A program made the translations under genes and the position numbers. A stretch of 64,000 nucleotides of DNA from NCBI GenBank assembly GCA_020746105.1, contig CM036619.1, positions 57,213,135 through 57,277,134 of the forward strand. The letters are read 5' to 3'. This DNA is from Trogon surrucura. Its lineage: Eukaryota; Chordata; Aves; Trogoniformes; Trogonidae. The notes beneath the pieces are model-generated. The model saw only the letters and a program-made list of their open reading frames with translations. It was not told the DNA's origin and searched no databases. This document shows, piece after piece, positions 38,201-49,900 of the stretch (position 1 is the first letter of the stretch; the number at the start of each line of letters is the position of its first letter).

Positions 38201-40429
38201 CCAAAAGAGCCCTATGATCCTGCACTTCGTGTCTTTTGTTGAATGATGAAGGGCATTAGTGGTTTCAGGCACAAGTCTTCCAAAGTCCATGAGAGTCTGA
38301 GCTTGGATGCAAAGAATACATATCTCTCCTATCTCTGCAATTCTAGAAAGACAAGCAATCAAAGAAGAATTAATCTTCTGTCAAAAACGGAGATTCAAGT
38401 GTGGAGGATGAGAAGAAAACTCTTGTCTGGGTATACGAGCTCTGAATGTCATCTGAGTCACTGACAACACTGACGTAGCATAGTGCCTTATCTGCAGTTA
38501 GCATAACCTCACTATCATGACTCTCGTTATGATGAGTCTAGAAAAACTTCATAAAAGTTGCCTGAAAGATATTAATAAGTTCCTTTTTATGATGAGAACA
38601 ATGAATACATTTCTAATATGAAAGAAACTGAAACATACAATATGTTGACTTGCATATAAATTGGTCTTTACTTTTGGATAACCTCTAATACATTTTTATG
38701 AAATAAGAAAGTTTGCTTTTGAAATTACTATGGAGACAAGAATGGACATACTTCAGTATATACATAAATGGAGTGTACATGCAGGCATACACAACACATA
38801 CTGGCCACGTAAATATAGGCTAAGTAGACAATCTTTCTCAGCTGTCAGCAGAGTTAATAGCCTCACTTGTAGAGTGAGAGGTAACAGTATGCAAAATCTC
38901 TTTTGTTGTCTAGATTCAGCCTTGTAAAAAAGCACTTGTTTTATTTTGTCGAAGCACATAGTAATGTCGTGGTCATTGACATATAATGAATTATTTAAGG
39001 TTTTATAGGTTTTCAGTTTCGATTAGAATTTATTCCTCATGTTTCAACAGTTTCAGCATGGCATGTAATGGACACTGGAAAAGGAAAGATGTCCTTCATA
39101 CAGCATTATCTCTATACCAAAACCAGAATCAAATGTAAACATCATCTGGTTATGATTCATATTAATATACATAACAAAAAACTACTTTAAAATTTAGTCT
39201 TTTTTTAAAAAAAATTGCTAGTTTCCATTTTCTTGTCCATAACACTTTGCTACCTGTCTGTAAGATTAAAGTAGAACTGTGTAATTTACAAAGAAGCAAT
39301 TCAGATTCCAGCATGGTGTGTTACTGACTTTATGACTGAAGTGTCAAAAAAAATCATACTTCTGTGAATTTTGTGGGATAGTTACAATTCAAAAAGTATT
39401 TAACTATGAAGTGCAATAACAAAGGGAAACGTATATTTGATGTTATACTCCAGCACCCTAACGAAAACACCAGAGTCCAGTGCTAACACAAAAAATAGCC
39501 TTATGTCGTAAAATATATACTTGTGGTATAAAACACATCTGTATTCAGTACAGAGTCAGTAGCCTAAGCTATTTTCCAGTCAGACAAATTCAGACCTTTT
39601 CTTAGTCTACAACACACTGAAAGTATTTAATATGAATCTATGTTCACAAAGCTCACAAAAGGGGAAGTCTCATTCTGTTTTTGATTGCCAACATTTAATA
39701 ATTCAGGCTGAAATTCAAATTGCTAAAGGAATTGTTACAACACTTGGCAAGAGGGATGAAATGACACTGTTCAGCTCAAGAAATCAAAAATACGATTACT
39801 GAGTTTGAACTTAACCAAGTTTAGGTGTTTTCTTAGCATTTTTTTCAACATAGCGAACACCAAAATCTTACAAAAAGAGCCTAATTCTGTTGCAGCACAT
39901 ATTCTTCCTTTAAAAGTACATCCAAATTAGGAACTGTTCACTATGAATTTTTCATAGAAAGTTATGAAATCAAGGAAAGAAAAAGGACATTGGAGAAAGA
40001 GCAGCAACTACACACAGCATGAGCAAACAACCTCTGAAGTTTAATGACACTTTAAGCAGTACTAAGCTGGCTGTTTTCATACAAGCATGAGGTTTATGTA
40101 ATAGATGACAGCAAGGGCTGCTACAAAAGTTTCAGGGCCATTTGCTGGGGATAACCTTTGGAGGACATTCAGGAGTTTTTGCCACATGTAAGCAACGCAG
40201 CCTTGCAAACCCACGCTAATAGAACCAAGTTTGTGTGTACACAGCACCACGGCAACATCTGATCTCTCCATATAATAGATAGCTCTCTCCATAACATATA
40301 TTTGAGCAGACTCCTGCAATCACAGTTACATTAGCATCGCTTTCAGTTCACGCTGTCCCACACCCAAAAGCTGGGATATTAAAAAACTGACTAAAACTCC
40401 AACTTGGCCCCATTGCAAAAACACTGCAG
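35241..40429. other. unassigned AT-rich sequence
   Basis: No gene or interspersed repeat is recognised. It contains a 12-bp triplicate at 35939-35974, a T run near 36717 and AT-rich DNA. A minus-strand CAG|GTAAAA donor-like site lies near 36974 without a convincing exon. Confidence 0.5.
35939..35974. repeat. 12-bp unit repeated three times
   Basis: AGAATATTAGAG, AGAATATTAAAG and AGAATATTAGAA follow directly on each other, a minisatellite seed. Confidence 0.9.
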
Positions 40430-40727
40430 CGGGCACTCTGACAGGCAGACAGACGCGCAACTCCCACCTGCTGCCTGCACTGCCCAGTAGTGCTGGGGCA
40501 TTACCGGGCAACACCTCACCTGGGGCAGATGGGCCAGACCAGCCTCATCTGCCTGGGCATCCCACGGAGGGAACGCGTGCCCTCCCCTGAAAGCTGGGCT
40601 CTGCCCCGGTGTCGTCACAAACTGAATTTCCAGCAGCGCGATCCGGCTATTTCACTCCCTGACCCTCCGTTGACGTCCAACACAAGTACTGGGAGCGCAA
40701 CAGCCTGCCGTGACAGTAGTTGAACGG
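40430..40727. promoter_or_regulatory. CpG islet, candidate promoter
   Basis: By hand count about 17 CpG dinucleotides fall in about 298 bp at roughly 58% GC, an observed/expected ratio near 0.65-0.7, while the neighbouring AT-rich sequence has far fewer. CpG retention of this kind in vertebrates usually means an unmethylated promoter. A CRE-like TGACGTC lies near 40671, and on the minus strand a CAG|GTGAGG splice donor is at 40520/40519. A promoter near 40700 firing leftwards, with a first exon of about 150-190 nt, would fit. It is too short for a standard CpG island call, and a diverged GC-rich repeat is the alternative. Confidence 0.4.
40520..40690 (-). other. candidate noncoding first exon
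   Basis: On the minus strand the CpG-rich sequence runs into CTGCCCCAG|GTGAGG, one of the best minus-strand donors in the window. The 5' end is a guess from the CpG cluster and no initiator was identified. No convincing coding sequence is present, so a 5' UTR or lncRNA exon is the simplest reading. Confidence 0.2.
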
Positions 40728-41108
40728 CTCTCTGGGTCTCTGCTCTCCTCAGATGGAGGGAGAAGCAGTACTCTCTTTTATTATTATACCACGTTTCCTT
40801 GTGTATGTCAACCGTTCCTTAGTTACAGAGAACTGTACTCTTTCCAGACAAGCGTAATGAATCTTCAGAAAAGGAGTAAATTTATTTATTTTCTTTAAGC
40901 ATTTTAAAGAAACTCCCAGAAGGAATTAACGTTTTTATTTACAGCCTTGTCTGCCCAAATGTGAATACATTTCTATGTAGCCACCTCATGGTAGCATATC
41001 CTAGTCATCTTGTAATGAAATAATTGCAAAGATATCAGCAAGGCATGATCCCACATATTTAAGTCATTACAGCAAACTTTGGCATGGATCAGAGCACATT
41101 AGTTATTT

Positions 41109-41180
41109 TAATTACAGCTGAGTCAATCTCCATCAGATCTGATTATCATTTGACCTAACTTTTATCTGTTTTGAAGGTCA
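41109..41180. promoter_or_regulatory. candidate enhancer: clustered factor-binding words
   Basis: Within 72 bp lie TAATTA (homeodomain, 41109), CAGCTG (E-box, 41115), an overlapping TGAGTCA (perfect AP-1 site, 41119), GATTATC, TGACCT (41151) and AAGGTCA (nuclear-receptor half-sites, 41174). Each word is common alone; the density is unusual. Conservation data are needed to support function. Confidence 0.2.
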
Positions 41181-41450
41181 AGGAGCCTCCTTTAAAGTTC
41201 AAGATTAAACTCATGTTTTTGATATCTACATAATTATTACAACTCTGGCTCAACCTTCACACAACCATTATCTCTCGTTTAGAAAAAACAGAAACAAATC
41301 TAGGACAAGACAGAAATTAATTTGACCAACATTTCTTTCTTAGACCAAGATAACACCTAATTACTAACACACAGTGAATAACAGATTAAGGAACATGGTA
41401 AAGAATTCTCATTTGCAGTATTCTGAAGATGACATTTTTAGACACACAAT

Positions 41451-41491
41451 GATCTCTACAGAGACTTTTTCCAGATCTCTACAGAGACTTT
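41451..41491. repeat. 23-bp-period tandem duplication
   Basis: GATCTCTACAGAGACTTT occurs twice, 23 bp apart, with the spacer TTCCA. The unit contains a CTCTACAGAG near-palindrome. Confidence 0.9.
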
Positions 41492-41802
41492 AGTCGTTTC
41501 AATCCTAAAAAATATTTTTCATGAGTCGTTTAGCAATCGTGTACTTGTCAGGATCCTGTCAAACAATTTTAAGCTTTCTTCCACTGCTGCTGATAGTTAA
41601 GACAGTGGTGTTAAATCAGATGCAAAAAGGGACATCACTTAGGGGACAAACAGGCTCACAGAGTACCTGACAAGAGGATGCCTAACCCTCGGCAGGGCTG
41701 CCGGGCAAAGCATCCCACCCACTGCCAGTGCTGAGGCACCTCTTCTGGGACACCAGAGCATGCACCTCTCTGGTAGCAATGTGTTCGTGTTGAAAAGCAA
41801 CT

Positions 41803-42080
41803 TCATAGAATCATAGAATCATAGAATGTTAGGGATTGGAAGGGACCTCGAAAGATCATCAAGTCCAATCCCCCTGCCAGAGCAGGAATGCCTAGACTAT
41901 GCCACACAAGAACATGTCCAGGCAGGTCTTGAATGTCGCGAGAGAAGGAGACTCCACAACCTCTCTGGGCAGCCTGTTGCAGGGCTCCGTCACCCTCACT
42001 GAGAAGAAGTTTCTTCTCGAGTTTAAGTGGAACCTCTTATGTTCCAGTTTCAGCCCATTAGCCCTTGTCCTATCATTGGT
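41803..42080 (-). mobile_element. CR1 LINE 3' end, antisense
   Basis: The element begins on the left with (TCATAGAA)-type octamers, the reverse complement of the CR1 tail, followed by the 3' UTR and about 190 bp of ORF2 C-terminus. On the minus strand it reads [20 protein letters not shown], then [14 protein letters not shown], and ends LCGIV, nearly the same as the copy at 18262. It is truncated at its 5' side near 42080. The reading frame is intact over its short length, so it is fairly young. Confidence 0.95.
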
Positions 42081-43070
42081 CTCATCTTCCTCCCTTGCTA
42101 AAGGGGATTCAGACCCCACTGCCCAGGGCACCTCTATCAGAGGCTGCTGGCCAAGCCTGCCCAGACCTGGGGGTCTCTAAGCACCAAGAGGAGTTACACA
42201 ATGCTCAGATGAACTGCCCAGTCTGTGGGAGCACAGGTTGAGGGACATGAACCTGCGCGTTTCAAGAGCCATGGCACTGATACCAGACAGTTCGTCCTAG
42301 CCACGCCAAACCGGGGAATGTTGCTGGAGATATCTCCGTATTATGAATTTGAAATACTTGAGGTTAGTTGGCAGCTGGTCAGAGATTTTGAGGAGCCAGC
42401 CATTTTATTTGGATATCTAAAACAGAGCTCAGGCAGCACTCAGCATCTAATAGCTGCCACAATTCAACCTTCTTGCTCCGAATGCCCTCAGAAATGCCTT
42501 GACCCAAGAGTGATCTTTCACACTGTTCCTTTCACAGCTACACTTATCTATGGGTATAATTCTAACGCACAAACTCTTCTGTGAATCAATGAGTCCTATG
42601 TTAGCCTAGGAATTTCTAGAGGTGGTATCTAGAAAAAAGGAGGAAAGGAAGAAGAAAGTTATTCTGTATTTTGAAAAATGTTCAGTAATCTTTATCTATC
42701 ACCTCTCCCTCAAACACTTCCAGTCCCCGATATATCTCTTAAAAACACACTAAGGCTAGTCATGGAACAGAGGCAGCTCCACACAATTAGCATAATAATT
42801 CATAAAAGCCTCAAAGGAAATAATGAGTGACAAGCCACAAAGCCGAATTCTGAATTCTGAACATGACAAGCAGCTTTCAGGGACTTTTAATGATGCTATC
42901 ACTGCTCATTTTCAAAAAAAACCGTTTAGGATAATACATGTCTAGATCCTCACAAGCACCTAGAACAAATATGCACAGGACTCCAATAAGCAGGAAAGGT
43001 CCCGGACGATTACTCTGAAGCATTTAGATTCTCCATTACTGAAAGCTTAAAAAGCATTTTTCTTTCTTTA
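42081..43070. other. unassigned sequence
   Basis: No gene is recognised. A 119-codon frame at 42225-42584 (GTG start) is open but unlike any family I know, and its length is within chance expectation. 42775-42905 is rich in ATTAG/AATAATT words and may be a conserved noncoding element. Confidence 0.5.
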
Positions 43071-43471
43071 ATCACTGAATCACAGAATGTTAGGGGTTGG
43101 AAGGAGCCTCAAAAGATCATCTAGTCCAACCCACCTGTCAAAGCAGGATCACCTAGAGTAGGGCTAGAGTAGGAGACTCCACAACCTCTCTGGGCAGCCT
43201 GTGCCAGTGCTCTGTCACCCTCACAGTGAAAAAGTTTGTGGAACCTCCTATGCTTCAGCTTGCATCCATTGCCCCTAGTCCTATCATTGGGCATCACTAA
43301 GAAGAGCCTGGCTCCATCCTCCTGACACTCACTCTTTACAAATTTATAAACATTAATAAGGCCACCCCTCAGTCTCCTCCAAGCTGAAGAGACCCAGCTC
43401 CTTCAGCCTTTCCTCCTAAGGGAGATGTTCCACCCCCTTCATCATCTCTGTGGCTCTGCGCTGGATCTCTT
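43071..43471 (-). mobile_element. CR1 LINE 3' end, antisense, diverged
   Basis: An antisense CR1 tail: ATCACTGAATCACAGAATG at the left edge, the 3' UTR with GTTGGAAGG..CTCAAAAGATCATCTAGTCC, then the ORF2 C-terminus as far as the RVQRR-equivalent region (CTGCGCTGGATCTCT, read antisense). Small deletions near 43150 and 43225 break the frame. It is related to the LCGIV subfamily but older than the 41803 copy, which lies less than 1 kb away in the same orientation. Confidence 0.94.
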
Positions 43472-43704
43472 TACCTCTTGAATGGATATTTATAGAAACC
43501 ATGAACATTCTTACTGTATCACAACCAGTATAGTAGCTGATGTGCTGCCATAACTGTAGGACTCAATGGATTCAGAAGCGATCCCAAGCCTGACAGACCA
43601 ACGGAAGCACAGAATAAGAGACTTGGCAAGGACTCTGGCTTGTGCAAACGTATGAAGTAACCTGACGTGTCATTGTTAAAGGTTACTAACAGTTTAAAGA
43701 GACA

Positions 43705-43733
43705 GTATAGAAGTACAGAAGTATAGAAGTATA
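43705..43733. repeat. 8-bp tandem repeat
   Basis: GTATAGAA, GTACAGAA, GTATAGAA and a partial GTATA follow one another, a short microsatellite-like array. Confidence 0.85.
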
Positions 43734-43881
43734 CAGTACAGATGCAGGCTGTGAAAAGATTCAAGGAATGCAACAGTTCATTGCAGAAGTGTATTTCAGG
43801 CTCAAGTACTGCAAAGACAAGGAGGAAAAACTGCCATGTACGTGTATGTGTAGCTTGCCTTCTCCACCCCCCAAATTCCAG

Positions 43882-43918
43882 GGGGTGAATGAATGTAGAA
43901 GGAATAATCAAACAGCAG
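43882..43918 (+). other. candidate exon, 37 nt
   Basis: A pyrimidine-rich acceptor (CTTCTCCACCCCCCAAATTCCAG ends at 43881 when read in two blocks) and a CAG|GTAAGG donor at 43919 enclose 37 nt. One frame reads GVNECRRNNQTAG. The product is not recognised. Both splice sites are strong, but supporting exons were not found. Confidence 0.13.
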
Positions 43919-46900
43919 GTAAGGGCTCTAAGTCATTTTATGATAGGTGAATAAAGTACTAGAAAAAAATTTCCAAATAAAAATATAGCATTTAAACAAA
44001 AAATACAGAAGATAGATCCGTGCCATGCAGAAGAAATGGCATGGTAAATTAAAAGGGCCCTTTTTATACCTAAAATTACAGGCTACTGAATGCAGGAGAT
44101 GGGAAACATTCTGGAATTTGAAATATGCTTAAAAGGTCTGAAAACCAGAACAGGTGCTGTCTGCTATCCAAAATTACTTTGAAGAGACAGACAATTAAGG
44201 GAAACTCTGAGTCATTATCCGGTGTTGCTTGCTTAACCAAAACTGAGACGTAACACTACCTTATTTTCCACAATTCAAATGCTTTTTCTTTTACTGAAAT
44301 CTATGATTTTCTGAAAGAGAAAACCTCCACACTCTGTAAAATCTAAATCCTGTAAACAAAACACAAGGCACTGGGTTAGGAAACCAGTCAGCCCATCTAC
44401 ACTGAAGCACATGAATACATTAATTTGAGATTTAACGGACATGGCTCTTTCAGAAAAGAATTGCAAGTTAAATGTGAAGCGTGAATGCTTGAGCTGGTGT
44501 GAATCAACATTGCTTCACTGAAGTCAACTGAACTACACTGTTCAAAGAGGCTGAGGATCAATGCTCTGTTTAACATAAACAAGTACTAAGCAAACATTCC
44601 CCATTTTCTGCTGAAATTCTACATGCCAGTCAGATTGCATTTCTCACCTCCGATTCAAGAGTATAAATGAAATGGCTCTGTACTACTTTCTCTTGGTAAC
44701 ATGAAGGCAACATTTGGCAGAAGGAAGCCTTCTGCAAACATCCAATGTGGGCTTAAAAATATTGCTGCGTTTCTACCAACAAAATTGATTTATCTTTAGC
44801 TACCAGATGGACTCTGGAAAGATGGATGAATTCTGTAATGGAGATGGAATGCCCTATTTTATGTCTGTCTCATTGCCACTCTGTATGCTTTTTAACTATG
44901 AATTTGATAGGATTAAAAAAATAAAACCCCAAACTGGTTTTAAGACTTTGATTTTATTTGCAGAGAAGTGTTTCACACAGCCTGTGTTTAAACTCCAGGG
45001 CATTCAGATAAGTGAGAAGTTAACTAGGAAAACAGCTTTAAAAGCAAACATCAGATTTGTAACATCAACAACCTCCTTCCTTTCAGAGTCCTAACAGCCT
45101 TGCATTGAGCCCTAAAGGAGGTTCATATTCCCACTGGTCAGACGAATAGCAAAGCACCTGCTTCCACCATGTACAGCTTACAAACCAGGAATAGTCCCCA
45201 TTATCTGTCACCAAAACACCACCTGAGGCTCAGGTTTTGAATGGCATAGTTCCAGTCTTGGCAAAGTAACTAAGGTGGCCAGGAGCACAAATGATCCAGT
45301 TTCTATCAGCAAATCTACTAATTGAAAAATACAAAATCTAGAAACATTGTATTTTACTGTCATACAATAACTAACTATGCCACTAAACAAAATGTACAAA
45401 GTCCTGCAAACAGAAGCTGCAGGAGAGGAGTGCAGGAAGCTGGATGCTGAATCTCTGATCCATGTCAGGACCATGGTAGACAGGAGGGCACCCTGGAACA
45501 AGGACTGAATCCCTCACCTGGGCAGCAGAGGAGAAAAAGGGATAACTCAAGTGGATGCTGCTGGTGAGAGCTGACAGCTGCTCTGCGGTAACTCCTCCTT
45601 TCTCAGACCTTAAGCATGGCACAAAGTTGCCCTTTCCAACTAGCTGGATATGAGGACAGAATCAAAACGGGTGCACTTTTAATAAATAGCATTGTTCCCA
45701 GATATTTAGCAACCCTTTTTCTTCTTCATCAGATGTACCTTTATCACTGGCTGCCTGTGCGTGTACAAGTTTCCCTTTCATATTTCCTGTAACGTTCATC
45801 ACAGTGAAATAACTACAAAGTTCATTCTTATTCACCACCTCTGTTGTGAGCCAAAACAGTTTTAACCATTTTCGTAACTGGAGAGAAATTTAGACTAGTA
45901 TTGCTGAGAGTCATCTAGATATGGCACACACATCTGAGCAGGTCACTGACTTGTGACAAGGTGTTTGTCTTTCTGCTTCCTATCCCACTCTCTGCCCCTC
46001 CTATCTGAAAGGAAGCAGGTTGGAGCTTTGAATACACTTTTGTGCATGTAGGCTCCTTGCCTCAGGAAGCAGCATCAGTTTCAGCCGAGGCTTCGAGGCA
46101 CTATACTGCGAGCAACAGCACAGTTGAAAATGCACTGTGTTGTTCTAACATTAGAGGTGATTTTAGCCTCAGAGAAAAAAATAAACAAACAAAACCAACA
46201 GACAAACATCCTGGCAAAATCCAACACTGTGAAATCAAGACAGGCTTTGGCTTTAAGTGTCTGTCCTGGGAGGGGCATTGCTGCACGGTCAGCTTTCAAA
46301 ACCAGGAGTTACTGGTCTCATGAATACGGAAATACAGCACCGAATTGTCTTCAGAAAAGGCAGTAACCCTGAACGCTTCCAGTGCTGGTTTGATCCTCCT
46401 GTACTGTTCTCTAGATGAGAAGGTGGGAGGTGATGAGTCTAAAACTCTGCAACGTTTTCAAGACAGCTACCATGGAACTAGCTGAGGTATCATTTGCGAA
46501 AGAGCTGCAGTAACTGCCCAGGTTACAGCTCGCTGTATCATCTCTCTGTCAGGTTCAGTCTAGAACAGACTTCAGGCAATTTGGTGTCTGCCATCCATAA
46601 CCACTTTCATGTATCTCTTAAAGCACCATCTCACAGGATATTCCTCTGTTTAAAATCCATTAAATACTTTTTCAGACGCTGCTGTTATTTCCTGTACTAC
46701 TAATACAGAAGTATCTTAAAGCACTTAAAAGTAGATTAATTGGCCAGGCCTGGTTAATTTATGAATAATAATCCTGGGTTTGGTCCCTGGATGAGAGACT
46801 CGTTTTCATTTTTGTCATCCGTTGGACATCATTTGTTTGAGTTGGCTATAATGTGCTACAAGTGTGACTCATACCCTGAGAGCCAGAGTCTCCACAGAGT

Positions 46901-49900
46901 TAAATATCCTCATTCTCTCTCCATTTCTGAAAAAGAATTATTGCCTTGTGATCACTGTTTCTCCCTGTCTTGTTCAAAAAGTTTATTTTTTGTTGGTAGT
47001 AAGGAAAGATACAGACCTAAGCAGCAAAGTACCTGCTCACGTCAAAACAGGTCTGGCCCAAAAAGAGTTTTTAATCTAAAAAAAGCAAAGGAAGGACAGA
47101 GGAGGAGAGACACAAAAAGTTTGCTGGAAATATGGGTATAAAGTATTACAGCCATTGTTACCAGAATGATGGATTCATATTCATTTGCGTGCATGTGCTC
47201 TTGCTGGAGCCTCCTCTCCATCAAAAAACAATTTAAGAAAAAAAATCCTCTATCCTGTATTGCCAACACTTATTGCCATATTGCCATCACATCTTTTTCA
47301 GTCCTTCCTGAACTACCACACAGCACTAGGTGATCAGCTCAAAAAGAAATTCACGCGCTGTGGTTTTACAAGTGGAGATGACTTACTTAAGGTAAAACTA
47401 TGACTCATCACAAAATAACGTTTCAAGGACTAGAGAAAAAAACAGATCTGGTTTAATACTCCTTTGTACTCCCTGGCTGTGTTCTCCAGTACCTGAGAAG
47501 GGGCACCCCGACTGCAGTGCTTCCAGCAGTTCGGCGTTCGTAATGCTGAGCACCATTCAACTGTACTGGCACAGTTCTGCTGCAGACAGTAAATAACTGA
47601 TTCTAAACATCGCGTAGCTCGAACTTATGACAACAGGAACATAATTAAATTATTGAGTCTATCTGTATATTCTCCAACATGAAGTAACAGACAGTATTAT
47701 CTTTAAGGTAAAATTTTACAGGAAGAATACTAAGGTCATTTAAGTACTTATTTGAGGGGAATAGGTTGTGGTTGGGGTTTTTATTTGTTTGGGTTTTTAA
47801 GTCTATTAACTTGAAGAAGATAGATAACATCCCAAAAAGATTCCTGGTTCACCCACTTCCTGTAAACTTGAACAAATATAGCAATTTTCAGGCCAGGCCC
47901 ATTTTTTGACTCAATTATATTTGGCTTAAAGTACAGTTTATAACGAATCCTGGCAACACTTTAATTAAAGAAAGACTATCTCCCATGTATAAGAAAGATT
48001 GTTTTAAATGTGAGTCATGTGAAAATCACCATCCTTGATGTTTTAAAAGGAACTTAATGACATTCTAAGGAACCCAATCTGTATTTTAAAGTAAGACCAA
48101 AATATCTGAAAATTCAACCGTTACTGAAGCCTGACATAAAATGTAATTTTATTGTACAGCAACGTACCAAAAATTTATGCTTGTTTTAAAATGACACTGC
48201 ATCTAAAATCTTTCCTCAATATTTTTTTTTTTGCATATATACGCCACTGGTATGTGTGGTATGGGTGCATACGAATTTTATTGTGCTTCCAGAAAAAGAA
48301 CTTAAAAACAGAGCATGATAAAACAAATGATTGCGCTGGTATTATTTCAGATTTTCTCAAAAGCTTTTTTTTTCAATAGCTTAAATTAGAATACAAGTCT
48401 ACACTAAAGTATTCCATGCATCTGTACTCAGATGAAATTTTACTACCTTGGTTTTGATATTTGACAAGTTCTAACTGCATCATCTGAGTTCACTGAGGGC
48501 CAGATTCTTAGTTTTCTGCTTGGACAGATTAACCATTTAATCAGTACTGAGAGGGGCTGACAATGTTTTCCATGAACTTCCCATCTTCCAGTCTCTTCAC
48601 TCCCTGTGAAAGTTCAAATGAATGGGGTGAAAGAAGGGGAGATGCCAAAAGAAGAGTATTAACACACAGGAAGTCCAATGGTATCTGTGCCAGAAATGGC
48701 ATAATGTGATGCACTGTGCTCTGCAGAATCACTAGTATTTGTCTTGAAACAGTCTATCCAAATTATATTAATTTACAGTACTGAAAACTTATGAACAAGA
48801 GGAGCTGCACAGAAGAGATGATACAAGATAATTCCAGAAGAATCAGAAGAACAAGAGAAATTAAGGATACACAAATATTTCCTCTTTAAATATGGGGGAA
48901 GCAAGAGATTTACCTCTTTCATAAATACAAAGGGCTCAGAATAAGGGCAAGCCAGTGTAGTGGATGCAAGAAGGGTGAAGTGTTCAGAAAAAAGACTAAA
49001 AGAAAGAGAACCTCAAAATATGCTTTGGTGCCAGCTCGCTTCTAATGCAAAATCTGGTGAACTTCATGGTAGTCAGTGCCCTGTAATCATCAGTCTTGCA
49101 GGCTACTGCTTCCCAAACGTCCCTTTACCACAAGTTTGGAAGGCCTGGAGATGCTACTGCAAGGGCACTACTGTCAGCAAACACCTCCCACAACAGCAGA
49201 GAGAATCTTCAGGAAAGATCTTCACCATCATGAAACAAGTGACTGTGTCTGCTTTTGCCACATGCTAAGAGACAGGTGCCTCTTCACACGCGATGTATAC
49301 AGTCAGTGAATACCTATAACCGTGATAATAGAACAAGAAAACGTTATCTGAGCACGCGCAAAATGCGTACACTGCAATGTGTGTTTTTCAAAAGTCACAT
49401 TGTTGTTAATATCCAGTTTGGTTTCTTTGAGCAGGCTCTTATTGATCTTTAGGAGAAATAAAGAATCTGCTCGCAACACTTAATGGATAGTAGGTGTGTG
49501 CAAAATGGTTTTTTTTTCCAAAAGCTACTTTCTATTTTAGAAAGCAAAAGGTGGTGACAAGCATTCCAAATCATCATAAAAGTTACTAGAATTTTAATAA
49601 TGCCATGTTGCAGAATGAAAAGCCATATGCATACATACATCCTAAATAAACAAATAACATGGGGAAAAAAAACAAACCATACATCTTCCTAATCCTCACA
49701 CAGCATATTGCTTCCATCAGAGCACCCACAAAATATTTTATCTAGCACCACACTGAGTTTTATTGCTGAATTTCAATTATCATTACCCCACAAACATCTA
49801 GTGATATCATTTAAGGGACAGCTAAGTACCTAGAAGCAACTAGAAAAAGACACAGCCTAAAACCATTTTGCAGCTTCCAAATCTAATATCCCTCTTTGAA

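Larger units (their letters stand above)
40728..41802. other. unassigned sequence with possible regulatory cluster
   Basis: No gene is recognised. A dense group of factor-binding words lies at 41109-41180, listed separately, and a 23-bp-period duplication at 41451-41491. A GC-richer patch of unknown nature at 41660-41800 leads into the CR1 tail. Confidence 0.5.

Noticed and set aside
42225..42584. 119-codon frame beside the CR1 at 41803
   Set aside because: No recognisable domain, non-ATG start, and length within chance expectation.
43519..43911. 130-codon minus-strand frame with hydrophobic stretches
   Set aside because: It runs through an 8-bp tandem repeat and up to a CR1; no family resemblance.
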